Source: FEN-680 sp036845225 (GTDB taxonomy: Bacteria; Actinomycetota; Geothermincolia; Fen-727; Anoxymicrobiaceae). From it: a stretch of DNA of 60,590 nt. This document shows positions 1 to 7,822 of the stretch, one piece after another. Each line of letters begins with the position of its first letter. Within the stretch, counting starts at the first letter, position 1. The translations under genes and the position numbers were made by a program. The notes under the pieces were generated by a model. The model had not been told where the DNA came from. It made no database searches and worked only from the letters and a program-made list of their open reading frames with translations. The DNA is taken from NCBI GenBank assembly GCA_036845225.1, contig DAIUEJ010000013.1:1-60590 (forward strand), written 5' to 3'.

Positions 1-51
1 CTCGGCCGCTGAATTCTCGAATTCAACCCACAGATTCTTGTGAGGACCCAA
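1..51. repeat. Left copy of a 51-bp inverted repeat at both ends of the window
   Basis: Bases 1-51 are the exact reverse complement of 60536-60586. The repeat is less GC-rich than the rest and contains two GAATTC sites 2 bp apart and a CGGCCG. It carries GAGGA at 42-46, well placed as ribosome binding site for the gene starting at 56. It could be a dispersed repeat at which assembly stopped, the end of an element, or an adaptor artefact; no transposase is seen. Confidence 0.9.
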
Positions 52-55
52 AATA

Positions 56-331
56 ATGCTTAAACATGCGGATCTCGGTGCTCTTTCGAGTGACAAGGCT
101 GCCATTATCCAGACTATTGAGATTGTCATCGAACGCGCTGAGTTTGTCATGATTGATATGTCAAAGAAGAATCCAGGATTAAGACTGTTCTCCGAGCGCG
201 CCCAACACGCAATAGAATTGGTGCTCAGGATTCGTAAGGATGGAAGCATCGTTGTCGCCACGATGCATTGGCTGGATTCCAAGCGTTACCGAGACTTACA
301 TGATTACAGGGACTTACTGCCCTGGGCTTGA
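56..331 (+). CDS. Hypothetical protein, 91 aa, AT-richer than its neighbours
   Basis: I do not recognise this gene. The ATG at 56 has GAGGA at 42-46, 9 nt upstream, inside the terminal inverted repeat. The protein is soluble and mixed charged, with no signal peptide or membrane segment. Its codons use A or T at third positions far more than the rest of the window, which suggests a different origin or low expression. No operon partner is visible; the next gene on either strand is a DUF6941 gene on the opposite strand. It could be a small regulatory or toxin/antitoxin-type protein, but nothing in the sequence shows that. Confidence 0.55.
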   Translation: MLKHADLGALSSDKAAIIQTIEIVIERAEFVMIDMSKKNPGLRLFSERAQHAIELVLRIRKDGSIVVATMHWLDSKRYRDLHDYRDLLPWA

Positions 332-576
332 ATCTGCCTGAGTAATGCTGTGTAATTGAACTGCGCTTCCGTGGTGAGAGATCGCACTCACGCCTTACGG
401 GGAGAGGCCAGGGCAGCGGGCCTGGCCGGGAGCGCATTCTTTATTTACATGAAATACAGCGAGAATCTTAAGCTGTCTGTCACTTCGAATAGCACTGGGA
501 CTGGGCCTATAGCAGGCGGGGAACGCTTGTTTTTGTCTCGCTGGTAAGCTTCGCCCCGGGGCGTCGCATCTCATTT
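332..576. other. Intergenic stretch without a recognisable gene
   Basis: I see no supported gene here. The stretch is GC-poorer than the rest. The 10-mer CTATAGCAGG occurs at 508-517 and again at 577-586. Short frames on the plus strand lack ribosome binding sites. Confidence 0.5.
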
Positions 577-681
577 CTATAGCAGGTTGTGCTCTTGGAG
601 CGGCAGGACTTTCTTCATCTCGGCGAAGTGCCTGTCGTGGTGCATGTCCCCGCCCTCGTTGATGACCTGCAGGTCTCCGGG
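577..681 (-). pseudogene. 34-codon reading-frame extension beyond the DUF6941 stop codon
   Basis: On the minus strand the frame of the DUF6941 gene continues in phase after its TGA (682-684) for 34 codons, from PGDLQVINEGGD to LQEHNLL, to a TAG at 577-579. Third positions are nearly all G or C, so it looks like former or present coding sequence. The DUF6941 family, as I know it, normally ends near the TGA, so this is more likely the remnant of a neighbouring gene fused by deletion than a readthrough tail. A 4-bp hairpin with loop UGCA follows the TGA, but it is not SECIS-like. Confidence 0.3.
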
Positions 682-1086
682 TCAGGCGACCGTTCTGAAG
701 ACCGATGAACTCGCCGGCTCACCATCTATCTCGGCCTGCCAGCGATATATCGTGTTCGGCTCGAGCACGAGGCCGTTGAACGTGAACACGGCTTTGTAGT
801 CGAGGTCCCACCCCTGCGGGGTTCCGGGTGGCCGTCCGACCTGGAACCGGCCCTCGACGACCACCGGCTTGGGCGGCTCGCCGAGGGCGATGGTGTTCCC
901 GTCGTCGTCCTGAAGTCTCAATGCCAGGGCATGATCGACGTTAGCCTCAGACCAAGGGACACTGACCCGGACCGCGACCGACATGTTGTGCGCCCCGGGG
1001 GGGCACAGGTCCCAGCCGCCGCCCATGATATAGAGTTTGCCGCCGATGACCTCGGCGAAGTCGCAGAGGAGTATGCTGGATTCCAT
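682..1086 (-). CDS. DUF6941 family protein, 134 aa
   Basis: The N-terminus (ILLCDFAEVIGGKLYIMGGG) and the middle (VSVPWSEAN, then an acidic DDDGN turn) match the DUF6941 pattern: a small beta-sandwich-like cytoplasmic protein of unknown role, about 130 aa long. The length fits the family. The ATG at 1086 follows GAGGTGAAG at a suitable distance. It is transcribed leftward, 98 bp after an IPT/TIG lipoprotein gene on the same strand. The reading frame continues in phase after its stop (see 577-681). No function can be assigned from sequence. Confidence 0.7.
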   Translation of the reverse strand: MESSILLCDFAEVIGGKLYIMGGGWDLCPPGAHNMSVAVRVSVPWSEANVDHALALRLQDDDGNTIALGEPPKPVVVEGRFQVGRPPGTPQGWDLDYKAVFTFNGLVLEPNTIYRWQAEIDGEPASSSVFRTVA

Positions 1087-1184
1087 GGCTTACTTCACCT
1101 CGTTTTCTTCCGGAATGGAACTTTGACCTGGTTTGAAATCGCCGGACGTCCTGAAGTTAAGAGTGCCTAAGGGCCGTTGCGCTG

Positions 1185-1796
1185 TTAGGTCGGAGGCTTG
1201 AGGTCGCTCGGCGCTCCGTCGGTCTTCAGTTGCTCGGCAGTGAGGATTGTCCCGAAGTCTTTGATCGTCCAGCCGTCCTTTGTCTTGCGGAAGAGGAAGA
1301 AGTAGGTCGTGCCGTCCGATGCCACAGCCTTGTCCAGCTTCCAGGTGGGGTCCGCCTTGCTCGTGGCTATGGCGGTGAAGACCACGCCCTCTGTATTCAC
1401 CTTCCTGTTCTTCAGGAACTCGAGCATCGCCGGCAGCGGGGTGGAGCCTGTGAAGGTCGCGTACACCGTGTAGTTGACCTTGTTGCTGGGGCCGGCGGCG
1501 GTTGTCACGACGACGGGGTGTCTCCCTGCCCCGAGGGTGACGGGTACGGCAGCCTTGATAGACGTGTCAGACCAGGACCTGACGATTGCCTTCTTGCCGG
1601 CGACAGTCACGGTGCTCTTGAGCTGGGCCTTGCCGAAGAAGGTGCCCGATATCTTGAAGCCGGTGCCCGCCAGCCCCTGGTTGGGCGTCACCGACTTGAT
1701 GACTGGCTTGCTGGGGCCGCACCCTGACGCTGCCGCCATCAACAAAGCAATGGCGATGCAGATCGCTATGGCCTGGCTTCTCTTCATTCCTGGCAT
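1185..1796 (-). CDS. IPT/TIG-domain lipoprotein, 203 aa
   Basis: A signal peptide with lipobox (LLMAAASGC) predicts lipidation at Cys26 and display on the outside of the membrane. Residues about 30-112 form one IPT/TIG immunoglobulin-like domain (VIKSVTPNQGLAGTGFKISG, ending near NKVNYTVY). The last 85 or so residues (WKLDKAVA, TYFFLFRK, GWTIKDFG, LKTDGAPSDLKPP) are clearly homologous to the C-terminus of the membrane-anchored protein at 7823-8845, so both share an unnamed extracytoplasmic module. AGGGAG lies 6-8 nt before the start at 1796; a second ATG three codons on is possible. Confidence 0.75.
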   Translation of the reverse strand: MPGMKRSQAIAICIAIALLMAAASGCGPSKPVIKSVTPNQGLAGTGFKISGTFFGKAQLKSTVTVAGKKAIVRSWSDTSIKAAVPVTLGAGRHPVVVTTAAGPSNKVNYTVYATFTGSTPLPAMLEFLKNRKVNTEGVVFTAIATSKADPTWKLDKAVASDGTTYFFLFRKTKDGWTIKDFGTILTAEQLKTDGAPSDLKPPT

Positions 1797-1933
1797 CTGT
1801 AACTCCCTAGCGCTCGACTTGATTGCGTAATAGTTCAGTCCTCCCCTGGAAAGGGGGAGGAAATCGTGTAATAAAAAGGTTTGACCCCTATATTACATCC
1901 CCTTGGAAAGCAGAGGAAATCAATTGCTACCTG
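1797..1933. other. Intergenic region with a duplicated hairpin-like sequence
   Basis: No gene is seen. A hairpin (CCTCCC, loop, GGGGAGG) lies at about 1840-1861. Part of it recurs imperfectly 56 bp further on: TGGAAAG followed by GAGGAAATC, at 1848-1864 and 1904-1920. It lies upstream of the lipoprotein gene on the minus strand and may hold its promoter. Confidence 0.35.
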
Positions 1934-2265
1934 TCAGACGGATTTTCCGCCCATGACCTGGATGTTCGCCGGATACTTCTTGAACGTCTTCCTGTGATCA
2001 GCCGCAATCTTGGCGACGAGGGGCATATAGACCAGCTTGCGGATGGTGAAGCTGTGCTCCTCCTTGGGGTCAAGGAACGTGTTGAAACACTTGCCGTATG
2101 TGTACTATGTGCGTGCAGTAACACCCTGATGTCGGTTTCACCTGAGCAAGACTCGCCCGCTTCTGCATCGAGCACTTGGTCGGTCATCGACTCCGATTCA
2201 CTGAGCGAGCCGGACATCAGGTAGGCGAACAGACGCAGCTCGTCCCGGTACTGCTCCCTTTCCAT
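1934..2265 (-). pseudogene. DUF6092-like N-terminus joined out of frame to a second coding fragment
   Basis: Reading leftward from ATG 2265, the first 45 or so codons (MEREQYRDELRLFAYLMSGS) resemble the start of DUF6092-type proteins. From about 2100 coding character moves to another frame (YTYGKCFNTFLDPKEEHS, ending VMGGKSV and TGA at 1934-1936), with a TAG just upstream of that frame. So it is either one gene with a frameshift near 2100 or two gene fragments fused by deletion. The second fragment is not recognised. High GC3 in each piece supports former coding. The intact proteins would be about 100 aa or longer. Confidence 0.5.
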
Positions 2266-2316
2266 CTTCCGCCCCCTGGCCCCCGTTTTTCAGGATTATA
2301 TCAGCCGTCGGTGATG

Positions 2317-2353
2317 ACTAAACTTTTTGGTGCCTGACCCCAGAAAGTTTAGT
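2317..2353. repeat. Palindromic repeat, TAAACT-arm form, at a gene end
   Basis: A 10-bp perfect inverted repeat (2317-2326 and 2344-2353, ACTAAACTTT) flanks the core GGTGCCTGACCCC. The TAA stop of the CHAP protein gene (complement of 2349-2351) lies inside the right arm. As RNA it would form a hairpin at the 3-prime end of that transcript. Confidence 0.9.
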
Positions 2354-4244
2354 GGATGGTGAAGTAGGTCGGGCGCTCCACAACGATGGGCTGTCCGCCC
2401 GTGGAGACCACCAGCGTGCTGAAGTCGTGGGCGGCATCGTCCGCGGAGCCCAGCGCGTCGGCGGGGTGGACGGTGGCGCGCGAGGCGGGCGGCACACCAA
2501 GTTGCTGCGTAGCGACTTTGCCGTCGCCCTTCATGTAGGTAAGCCTTACCGTCGCCGCTGACGAACCGGGGTTCTGTATGCAGAACCAGGGGTCGAATCC
2601 CGGGCGCGTGGTGCCTTCGGCGAAGTAGGAAGTCGCGGCCGGCGCGGTTGCTCCTGCGACGTCAGTTCCGCCGCTGCAGGTCCCCTTGTAGTTGAAGTAG
2701 GTCGGGCGCTCCACGACGATGGGCTGTCCTTCCAACGAGACAACCACTGTGCTGAAGTCGTGGGCGGAGTCGTCGGCCGAGCCCAACACGTCGGCGGGGT
2801 GGACCGTGACCCGTGAGCACGCGGGGATGCGTGCCTCCTGCGTCGCCGTCTTGCCATCGCCTTTCATGTAAGTGAGCCGGGCAACGGCGTCTTCGGTCCC
2901 CGGGTTCTGGAGACAGAACCAGGGGTCGAAGCCGGGGCGCGTGGAGCCCTCGGCGAAGAAGAAGGTGGCCGCAGGCGAGGTGGCTCCCACCACGTCACTG
3001 CCACCGTCCCAGACGCCTTTGTAGTTGAAGTAGGTCGGACGCTCCACGACTATGGGCGTGCCTCCGAGCGAGACTACCACGGTGCTGAAGTCGTGGGAGG
3101 AGTCGTCCGCTGAGCCCAACACGTCGGCCGGATGAACCGTTATGCGGGATGAGGCAGGCAGGCCCGCGTCCTGGGTGGCCGTCTTGCCATCGCCCTTCAT
3201 GTAGGTGAGCCTGGCGACCGTGTTCTCGGTCCCCGGGTTCTGCAGGCAGAAATACGTATCGAATCCGGGCCGTGTGGTGCCCTCGGCGAAATAGAATGTC
3301 ATGGCGGGCGCGGTCGCGCCGATCACATCGTGGCCGCCGGTCCAGGATGCGCCACTGGGGTCTGACCCCACTGGCGCAGTCTTGTAGGTGAAGTAGGTCG
3401 GGCGCTCCACGACGATGGGCTGTCCGCCCAGCGAGACGACCCGCGTGCTGAAGTCGAAGGCCGCGCCGTCCCCGGTCCCGAGGGTGTCGGCGGGGTGGAC
3501 GGTCACCCGCGATGAAGCCGGCAGTCCAGCATCCAGGGTCGCGGTCTTGCCGTCACCCTTCATATAGGTAAGGCGCGCTACCGCGTTTGATTTTCCCGGG
3601 TTCTGCAGGCAGAAGTACGTATCGAAGCCGGTGCGCGTCGTGCCCTCGGCGAAGTAGAAAGTCCTGGCGGGCGCCGCGGCTCCCACTACGTCGTGGCCGC
3701 CGGTCACAGGCGGCGGCGGCGGTAGTTCCCCGAAGCGCCAGTACATCGGGTAGTAACCGGCGCGTCCGTGTGCCTCGGGGTCGGGGTCCCAGTTACGGTT
3801 CTCGGACACCAGCCCGGGGGCGTCCCAGTTCGAGTGGACGATCCAGAAGCGGCCGTTGCCATAGTTCTTCACGATGACCATGGTGTGCGGGTGGGACCAG
3901 TCGTTGTCGTCACCCGTTGTCCACTGAAGGACGTCACCTTTCGTGGCCTCGGTGGCGCTGACCTGGACCGCTCCCGAGTTCGTATACCCCGAGATGACGC
4001 CGCCCCAGCCGAAATACCCGCCGGCCTCGGCGACCCATCGCTGAACGCTCTTGATGCATTCGCCCGGCTGGTCCCAGCCGGTCGGCCTGGTAGTGCCGAG
4101 TTCTGCGAGCCCGCAGTCCGCGACGCGCGCGTTGTCGAACGCTTGCGCCGACGCCCGCTGGAGCGCGAACGGGTTGTTGAAGAACAGGAGAGCCGCAAGT
4201 ATCGCGACGGCCAGGCCGATAGCCGGAGTCCTTCTTGGTCGCAT
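2349..4244 (-). CDS. Secreted CHAP-domain protein with four tandem repeats of about 110 aa
   Basis: Residues 1-35 form a signal peptide (MRPRR, hydrophobic core, ending RASAQA); I chose ATG 4244 for this reason, although a GTG 15 codons upstream is in frame. Residues about 40-160 look like a CHAP amidase/peptidase domain with candidate triad Cys63 (GECIKS), His120 (HTMVIV) and Asn139 (HSNWD). After a proline run come four repeats, each with FYFAEGTTR, FCLQNPG, RLTYMKGDGK, TVHPAD and IVVERPTYF, resembling the DUF5719-type module of secreted actinobacterial proteins. The linker between repeats 1 and 2 is encoded by a palindromic repeat (3348-3378). Its stop codon lies in another repeat. A wall-directed role is inferred. 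Confidence 0.8.
   Translation of the reverse strand: MRPRRTPAIGLAVAILAALLFFNNPFALQRASAQAFDNARVADCGLAELGTTRPTGWDQPGECIKSVQRWVAEAGGYFGWGGVISGYTNSGAVQVSATEATKGDVLQWTTGDDNDWSHPHTMVIVKNYGNGRFWIVHSNWDAPGLVSENRNWDPDPEAHGRAGYYPMYWRFGELPPPPPVTGGHDVVGAAAPARTFYFAEGTTRTGFDTYFCLQNPGKSNAVARLTYMKGDGKTATLDAGLPASSRVTVHPADTLGTGDGAAFDFSTRVVSLGGQPIVVERPTYFTYKTAPVGSDPSGASWTGGHDVIGATAPAMTFYFAEGTTRPGFDTYFCLQNPGTENTVARLTYMKGDGKTATQDAGLPASSRITVHPADVLGSADDSSHDFSTVVVSLGGTPIVVERPTYFNYKGVWDGGSDVVGATSPAATFFFAEGSTRPGFDPWFCLQNPGTEDAVARLTYMKGDGKTATQEARIPACSRVTVHPADVLGSADDSAHDFSTVVVSLEGQPIVVERPTYFNYKGTCSGGTDVAGATAPAATSYFAEGTTRPGFDPWFCIQNPGSSAATVRLTYMKGDGKVATQQLGVPPASRATVHPADALGSADDAAHDFSTLVVSTGGQPIVVERPTYFTIH
3348..3378. repeat. 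Palindromic repeat, GCGCCA-arm form, inside a coding sequence
   Basis: A 31-bp near-perfect palindrome (TGCGCCACTGGGGTC, then its complement with one mismatch). It lies in frame in the CHAP/repeat protein gene and encodes APVGSDPSGA between repeats 1 and 2. The other inter-repeat linkers lack this peptide, which points to an insertion. Intergenic relatives lie at 7575, 11193 and 45900. Confidence 0.9.
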
Positions 4245-4503
4245 ACTGCGATGCAAGCCAGATGTACCTTTCTGTTCCGCGGACAACACGTTGGAGATTC
4301 TTGCAGAGTGCGAGGTCGGCGGTCAATGACGTTCGCCGCTGCGATCACGGCTCGACGCGGGCGCAGACAGCCCCCTCGCGATTATTGCGTGCTATATCGC
4401 CGGGAAGGATGGCATACTATTCTTACTTCGGTTGCTGATCGAATAGGAGGGGCGTGTCGTCTGGCAGTTGAGCGGCAGCGACCCGCGGTCAAAGGAGATT
4501 GCT

Positions 4504-4722
4504 ATGGCTGACGTCCAGAAGTGGGAGTCCGGCGACCTGTGGGTGGAGATTGACCTCGACCTGTGCGTCGGTGCGGGCGAGTGCGTGGATGTGTGTCCCG
4601 TTGACGTATACGAGGTCGTTGGCGGCAAGGTCCAGGCGGAACGGATTGAGGACTGCACTGAGTGCGGCCTGTGCGAGGGTGTCTGTCCCACGGACGCGAT
4701 ACTCAGGCACTGCGCGTGGTAG
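4504..4722 (+). CDS. Small ferredoxin, 72 aa, with one first-motif cysteine replaced
   Basis: This is a bacterial-type iron-sulfur electron carrier. The second motif CTECGLCEGVCP is a complete CxxCxxCxxxCP. The first, CVGAGECVDVCP, has Ala where the second Cys is normal, so the first cluster may be [3Fe-4S] or bound differently. AAAGGAG at 4491-4497 decides the start at ATG 4504 rather than an upstream in-frame start. The gene stands alone between a leftward CHAP gene and a lipoprotein gene 65 bp downstream. Its redox partner is not evident; the DUF362 iron-sulfur protein lies far away. Confidence 0.85.
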   Translation: MADVQKWESGDLWVEIDLDLCVGAGECVDVCPVDVYEVVGGKVQAERIEDCTECGLCEGVCPTDAILRHCAW

Positions 4723-4787
4723 TGCGGCGCGGTCGTAGTGCGGGGTCGGCACGGAGTAGTCACTCATGTATCGGTGAGGAGGGTCGA

Positions 4788-5363
4788 ATGGGAGGCAAGC
4801 TGTTCTCGTTATCGTGTGTGGTGCTCTTGCTGGTCCTGCTCATCACCGGTTGCTCGACCGGGTCGACAGCGACAAAGACGAATCCTCAGATCGACGGTTC
4901 AGGCAGCTACCGGGCGCGCTTCGGCGAGGTCGAGGTCACGCTGGACGTGCCGGCGAGGGCCTACAGCGAGGTGCGGTGGATTCTTTACTACCTCTCGCCC
5001 GCGCCCAGCACGAGTCCGGCAGAACTTGCATACACTCTCGCTTCATTTATTGTCAAGAACGGCTCGCCCGGGACCGTGAATTGCTCGTCTCTCAATTTCG
5101 TTCTGCACCTGAGGGACAACCGGAAGATGCCGAGCGTGACGATCGCGCAGTTCGTGAAACCATTCCCGAATATATTCCCGAATGCGCATGCACTGGTTGC
5201 GGACCCCTGGCAGACTATAGCCAACGGCAGTGAGAAGGTTTCTTCCCATGAATCCGGCATCGGCTATCGGGTTTTCGGTGGCGTGGAGTTAAACAGGATC
5301 AAGAGCATCACCGTCACGTATCAGGGGCCGAGCGGCGGGTCGAAGGAGATGCAGAAGTTCTAG
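4788..5363 (+). CDS. Predicted lipoprotein, 191 aa, unknown function
   Basis: The N-terminus (MGGKLFSLS, hydrophobic run, LLITGCST) is a lipoprotein signal with lipobox Cys. The mature part begins with a Ser/Thr/Gly-rich linker and then a mixed beta-rich region (RARFGEVEVTLDVPARAY) without a motif I recognise. GAGGAGGG at 4776-4783 supports ATG 4788; an upstream in-frame extension overlaps the ferredoxin gene and lacks signal-peptide logic. It may be co-transcribed with the ferredoxin, 65 bp upstream. After it comes a decayed stretch with repeats. Confidence 0.7.
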   Translation: MGGKLFSLSCVVLLLVLLITGCSTGSTATKTNPQIDGSGSYRARFGEVEVTLDVPARAYSEVRWILYYLSPAPSTSPAELAYTLASFIVKNGSPGTVNCSSLNFVLHLRDNRKMPSVTIAQFVKPFPNIFPNAHALVADPWQTIANGSEKVSSHESGIGYRVFGGVELNRIKSITVTYQGPSGGSKEMQKF

Positions 5364-5523
5364 CTGGAGCGCTGGACTCATTGAGCCTGTACCGATCTTA
5401 AGTGGGGAGTGGCCGCGGATCTTCTCCAGCTCTCACAGACAACGACAGATGGACTCTTTGAACCCGCTGACGTCTTGCCTGGCCAGATCTTCCGTGAATA
5501 AGGCAGTAGAAGACAGGTGACCA

Positions 5524-5601
5524 ATGTACGACGGGGAGATCCGTGTGTACAACGACGGCGGGGCGTGCTTCGAGTTCGTGCTCAGGGACTTCGAGAGCTA
5601 A
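5524..5601 (+). pseudogene. 25-codon gene fragment cut off by a palindromic repeat
   Basis: ATG 5524 opens a frame MYDGEIRVYNDGGACFEF ending RDFES, with coding-like codon use. It stops at TAA 5599-5601, which belongs to the TAAACTTTTT arm of a palindromic repeat. It looks like the start of a gene truncated by the repeat. The rest of 5364-5843 holds no gene I can support; a short coding-like frame on the minus strand near 5440-5510 may be another remnant. Confidence 0.35.
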
Positions 5602-5661
5602 ACTTTTTGGGGTCAGACCCTTCTTTGCTTAAGTAGAAAACCGGTGCCAGGCACCTTCTTT
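5598..5661. repeat. Palindromic repeat remnants (TAAACT form and GGTGCCAGGCACC)
   Basis: GCTAAACTTTTTGGGGTCAG at 5598 is the left part of the TAAACT-type repeat, but its right arm is degraded. GGTGCCAGGCACC at about 5643-5655 is a second, perfect short palindrome related to the core. Confidence 0.7.
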
Positions 5662-5843
5662 ACACCAGGCCAACCGCACTCCCGACGATTTGAATAACGC
5701 TTTCAAACGTGTCACAGGCGCGCGGTAAAATCTGGTCGGCAACTGGGAACAACATCTCCAGACACGTGTCGATGGAATGTCTCTAACGCCAGGCCGATCA
5801 ACAAACCGATGCAGGGGTGTCGGAAAGAGGCAAGGAGAAGAAG

Positions 5844-6482
5844 ATGGGCAAGAAAGAAGACGGAATGGACCTGTTCATCCTGCTGGACCGCACGGGTTCG
5901 ATGGCCACCCTGTGGGACGAGGCGGTGACGTCGGTGAACACCTACGTGAACGAACTCGCGGATGACAGCGCGGACGACCGCGTCACCCTGGTCGCGTTCG
6001 ACCAGCACGATGGGATGCAGTTCGACGTCCTGCGCGATGCGGTCCCGATCGTCGAGTGGAAGGCCCTCGCGATCGACGAGGTGACTCCAAGGGGCTGCAC
6101 CCCGCTGCTGGACGCCCTGGTCAGGATCATCACCAGGGCCGAGGAGGTCAACAACGACAAGACCGCCTTCGTGGTGATGACGGACGGCCACGAGAACGCG
6201 AGCAAGGAAGTCACCACTGATGCCGCCAGGGCGGCTCTCGACAGGGTCGAGAAGAAGAAGTGGCAGGTCAACTTCCTGGGGGCGAACTTTGACGGGTTCG
6301 ACCAGGCGACCGGGCTGGGCGTGGACCGCGGCCAGACCATGAACTTCTTCATCGGGAGCGCGGGGGTGGCGATGAAATCGACGGCAGAGGCTCACCGCGC
6401 CTACCGGCTGCGGCAGGGGGCCGTCGCCTACACCGACGAGAACAGGAGGGACGCCAACGAGGACCAGGTAAACAGGGGCTGA
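5844..6482 (+). CDS. VWA-domain (von Willebrand factor A) protein, 212 aa
   Basis: A single VWA domain fills the protein. The metal-ion site is visible as LLDRTGSM (D-x-T-x-S form) near residue 14, a threonine in DEVTPRGCTPLLDAL, and VVMTDGHEN. There is no signal peptide or membrane segment, so it is probably cytoplasmic. AAGGAG at 5832-5837 favours ATG 5844 over an in-frame GTG at 5817. TAAAAT near 5725-5730 could be its -10 box. Cytoplasmic VWA proteins of this compact type often resemble TerY-like stress proteins; no ter genes are nearby, so the role is open. Confidence 0.8.
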   Translation: MGKKEDGMDLFILLDRTGSMATLWDEAVTSVNTYVNELADDSADDRVTLVAFDQHDGMQFDVLRDAVPIVEWKALAIDEVTPRGCTPLLDALVRIITRAEEVNNDKTAFVVMTDGHENASKEVTTDAARAALDRVEKKKWQVNFLGANFDGFDQATGLGVDRGQTMNFFIGSAGVAMKSTAEAHRAYRLRQGAVAYTDENRRDANEDQVNRG

Positions 6483-6548
6483 GAGGCCCGCGATATTCCA
6501 GCTGGTGGGAGGCGGCTGAGGCCGGGCTATGCTCGGGAGGCCGCCTCA

Positions 6549-7552
6549 TTACATCCCGAACAACTGGTTCATCAGGGCCGTGGGGTCGAGCAGGTTGCCG
6601 GGCTTGTCGCCGTACCACCACACCCAGGTCGTGGTGCCGGCAGAGTACTGCTCGAAGTGGAGCTGTACTGTGCCACTCACAGTGCCTATCACCTGATTTC
6701 GCCCCACCTGCTGTCCGACCGACACCGACGGATGGATCTCGGCGTAGTTCGCGACGAAGTCACCGTGGTTGATCACTACTCCGTAGGTGACCTCTCCGTC
6801 AGCCCTGGTGTAGTACTCCGCGATCTTGACGACGGTTCCGCCTTTTACAGCGTGGACGGGCGCGCCCCGACCCGCGGGCGGATAGATATCGACTCCCGCG
6901 TGCTTGCGGCCGTTGTTGCGCGGAGCGCCAAAGTACGGGTAGTCCGTGGAACCCGACTCCCAGTGTCCGCAGGCGATGGAGCCGTCCGCTGTGAGGGGGT
7001 AGAGCGGGTGGCCTTCCAGCGGGGCGGAGAGGCCTGAGTCTGGCGCGGGTGCGGCGGCGGGTGCCGCGGTGCGGGTGCCGGCTCGGGGGCCGGGGCCGGC
7101 GTTGCTTCGGGTTGAGCCGCTGGCGTTGATGCCGGCGCCGTGCTTGCCTTACTCTGAGCGTCCTCGCCCTTTGAAGGCACCTCCAGCAGGGCGACGGTGA
7201 CGACCGAGCCTTTCTCCGCGTTCGCCCCTTTGACCGGGTGCTGGTAGCCGACCTTCTTCTTGTCGATCTTGAGGTTGGCGACGTCCTGGGTGGGGTCGAC
7301 CCTGATGTCCAGGTTGGCTTTCTTGAGCTCGGCCTTGGCTTTGTTATAGGTCAGGCCCTCGATCTCGGGGACCCTGGTGTACTTGCCGGATCCGCCGGTC
7401 GCGAGCACTACGATGACGACGGCGATGCCGACCAGCAGCGCGGCGCCGACCGCCGACAGGACGATCAGGCTTCGCTTCCTCCTCGCGGCTGTCGTTTGCG
7501 AACGTTTATAGCGGACTTTGTCCCGGGCCGAATGTCGGCCGATCTCTGACAC
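6549..7552 (-). CDS. PASTA-domain M23 (LytM-type) peptidase with an apparent frameshift
   Basis: From ATG 7552: a basic N-terminus, one membrane helix (about 28-51, LIVLSAVGAALLVGIAVVIV), one PASTA domain (about 57-121), then an Ala/Pro linker. In that linker, around 7040-7080, the frame is lost; the peptidase domain continues in another frame (YPYFGAPRNNGRKHAGVDIY to QLHFEQYSAG) to a stop at 6549. Both halves read as one membrane-anchored peptidoglycan hydrolase. The HxxxD zinc motif (HAGVD) is present, but the usual HLHFE reads QLHFE, so one active-site His is Gln. The GC-repeat linker is a likely place for an assembly error, but a real mutation is possible. Confidence 0.75.
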
Positions 7553-7574
7553 CTCCGGTTATTGCCCGATGCGC

Positions 7575-7604
7575 TGCGCCACCGGGGTCGGACCCCCTTT
7601 GCGC
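7575..7604. repeat. Palindromic repeat, GCGCCA-arm form
   Basis: TGCGCCACCGGGGTC, then GGACCCCCTTTGCGCA: the same type as at 11193 and 45900 but with a degraded right arm. It lies just upstream of the PASTA-M23 gene, in the 270-bp gap to the next gene. I see nothing else in that gap (7553-7822). Confidence 0.8.
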
Positions 7605-7822
7605 ACTACTGTAAGTTTGACTCCGGCGCGGCATTCCGTGTTCGACCGCGGTCGTAAAGATGATTCAATGAACGGCCGGCGCGCCCCTGCCAGGATTGCT
7701 GGACCTGGCCGTGATCGCGACGAGGTGCCGATCTTTATGACCGCGGCAAAAGGTTCTGAGAAATCAGCCGTCGAAATCTCGACGACAGCGACAAAACATC
7801 CATCGAGAACCGCTGAGCGGGT

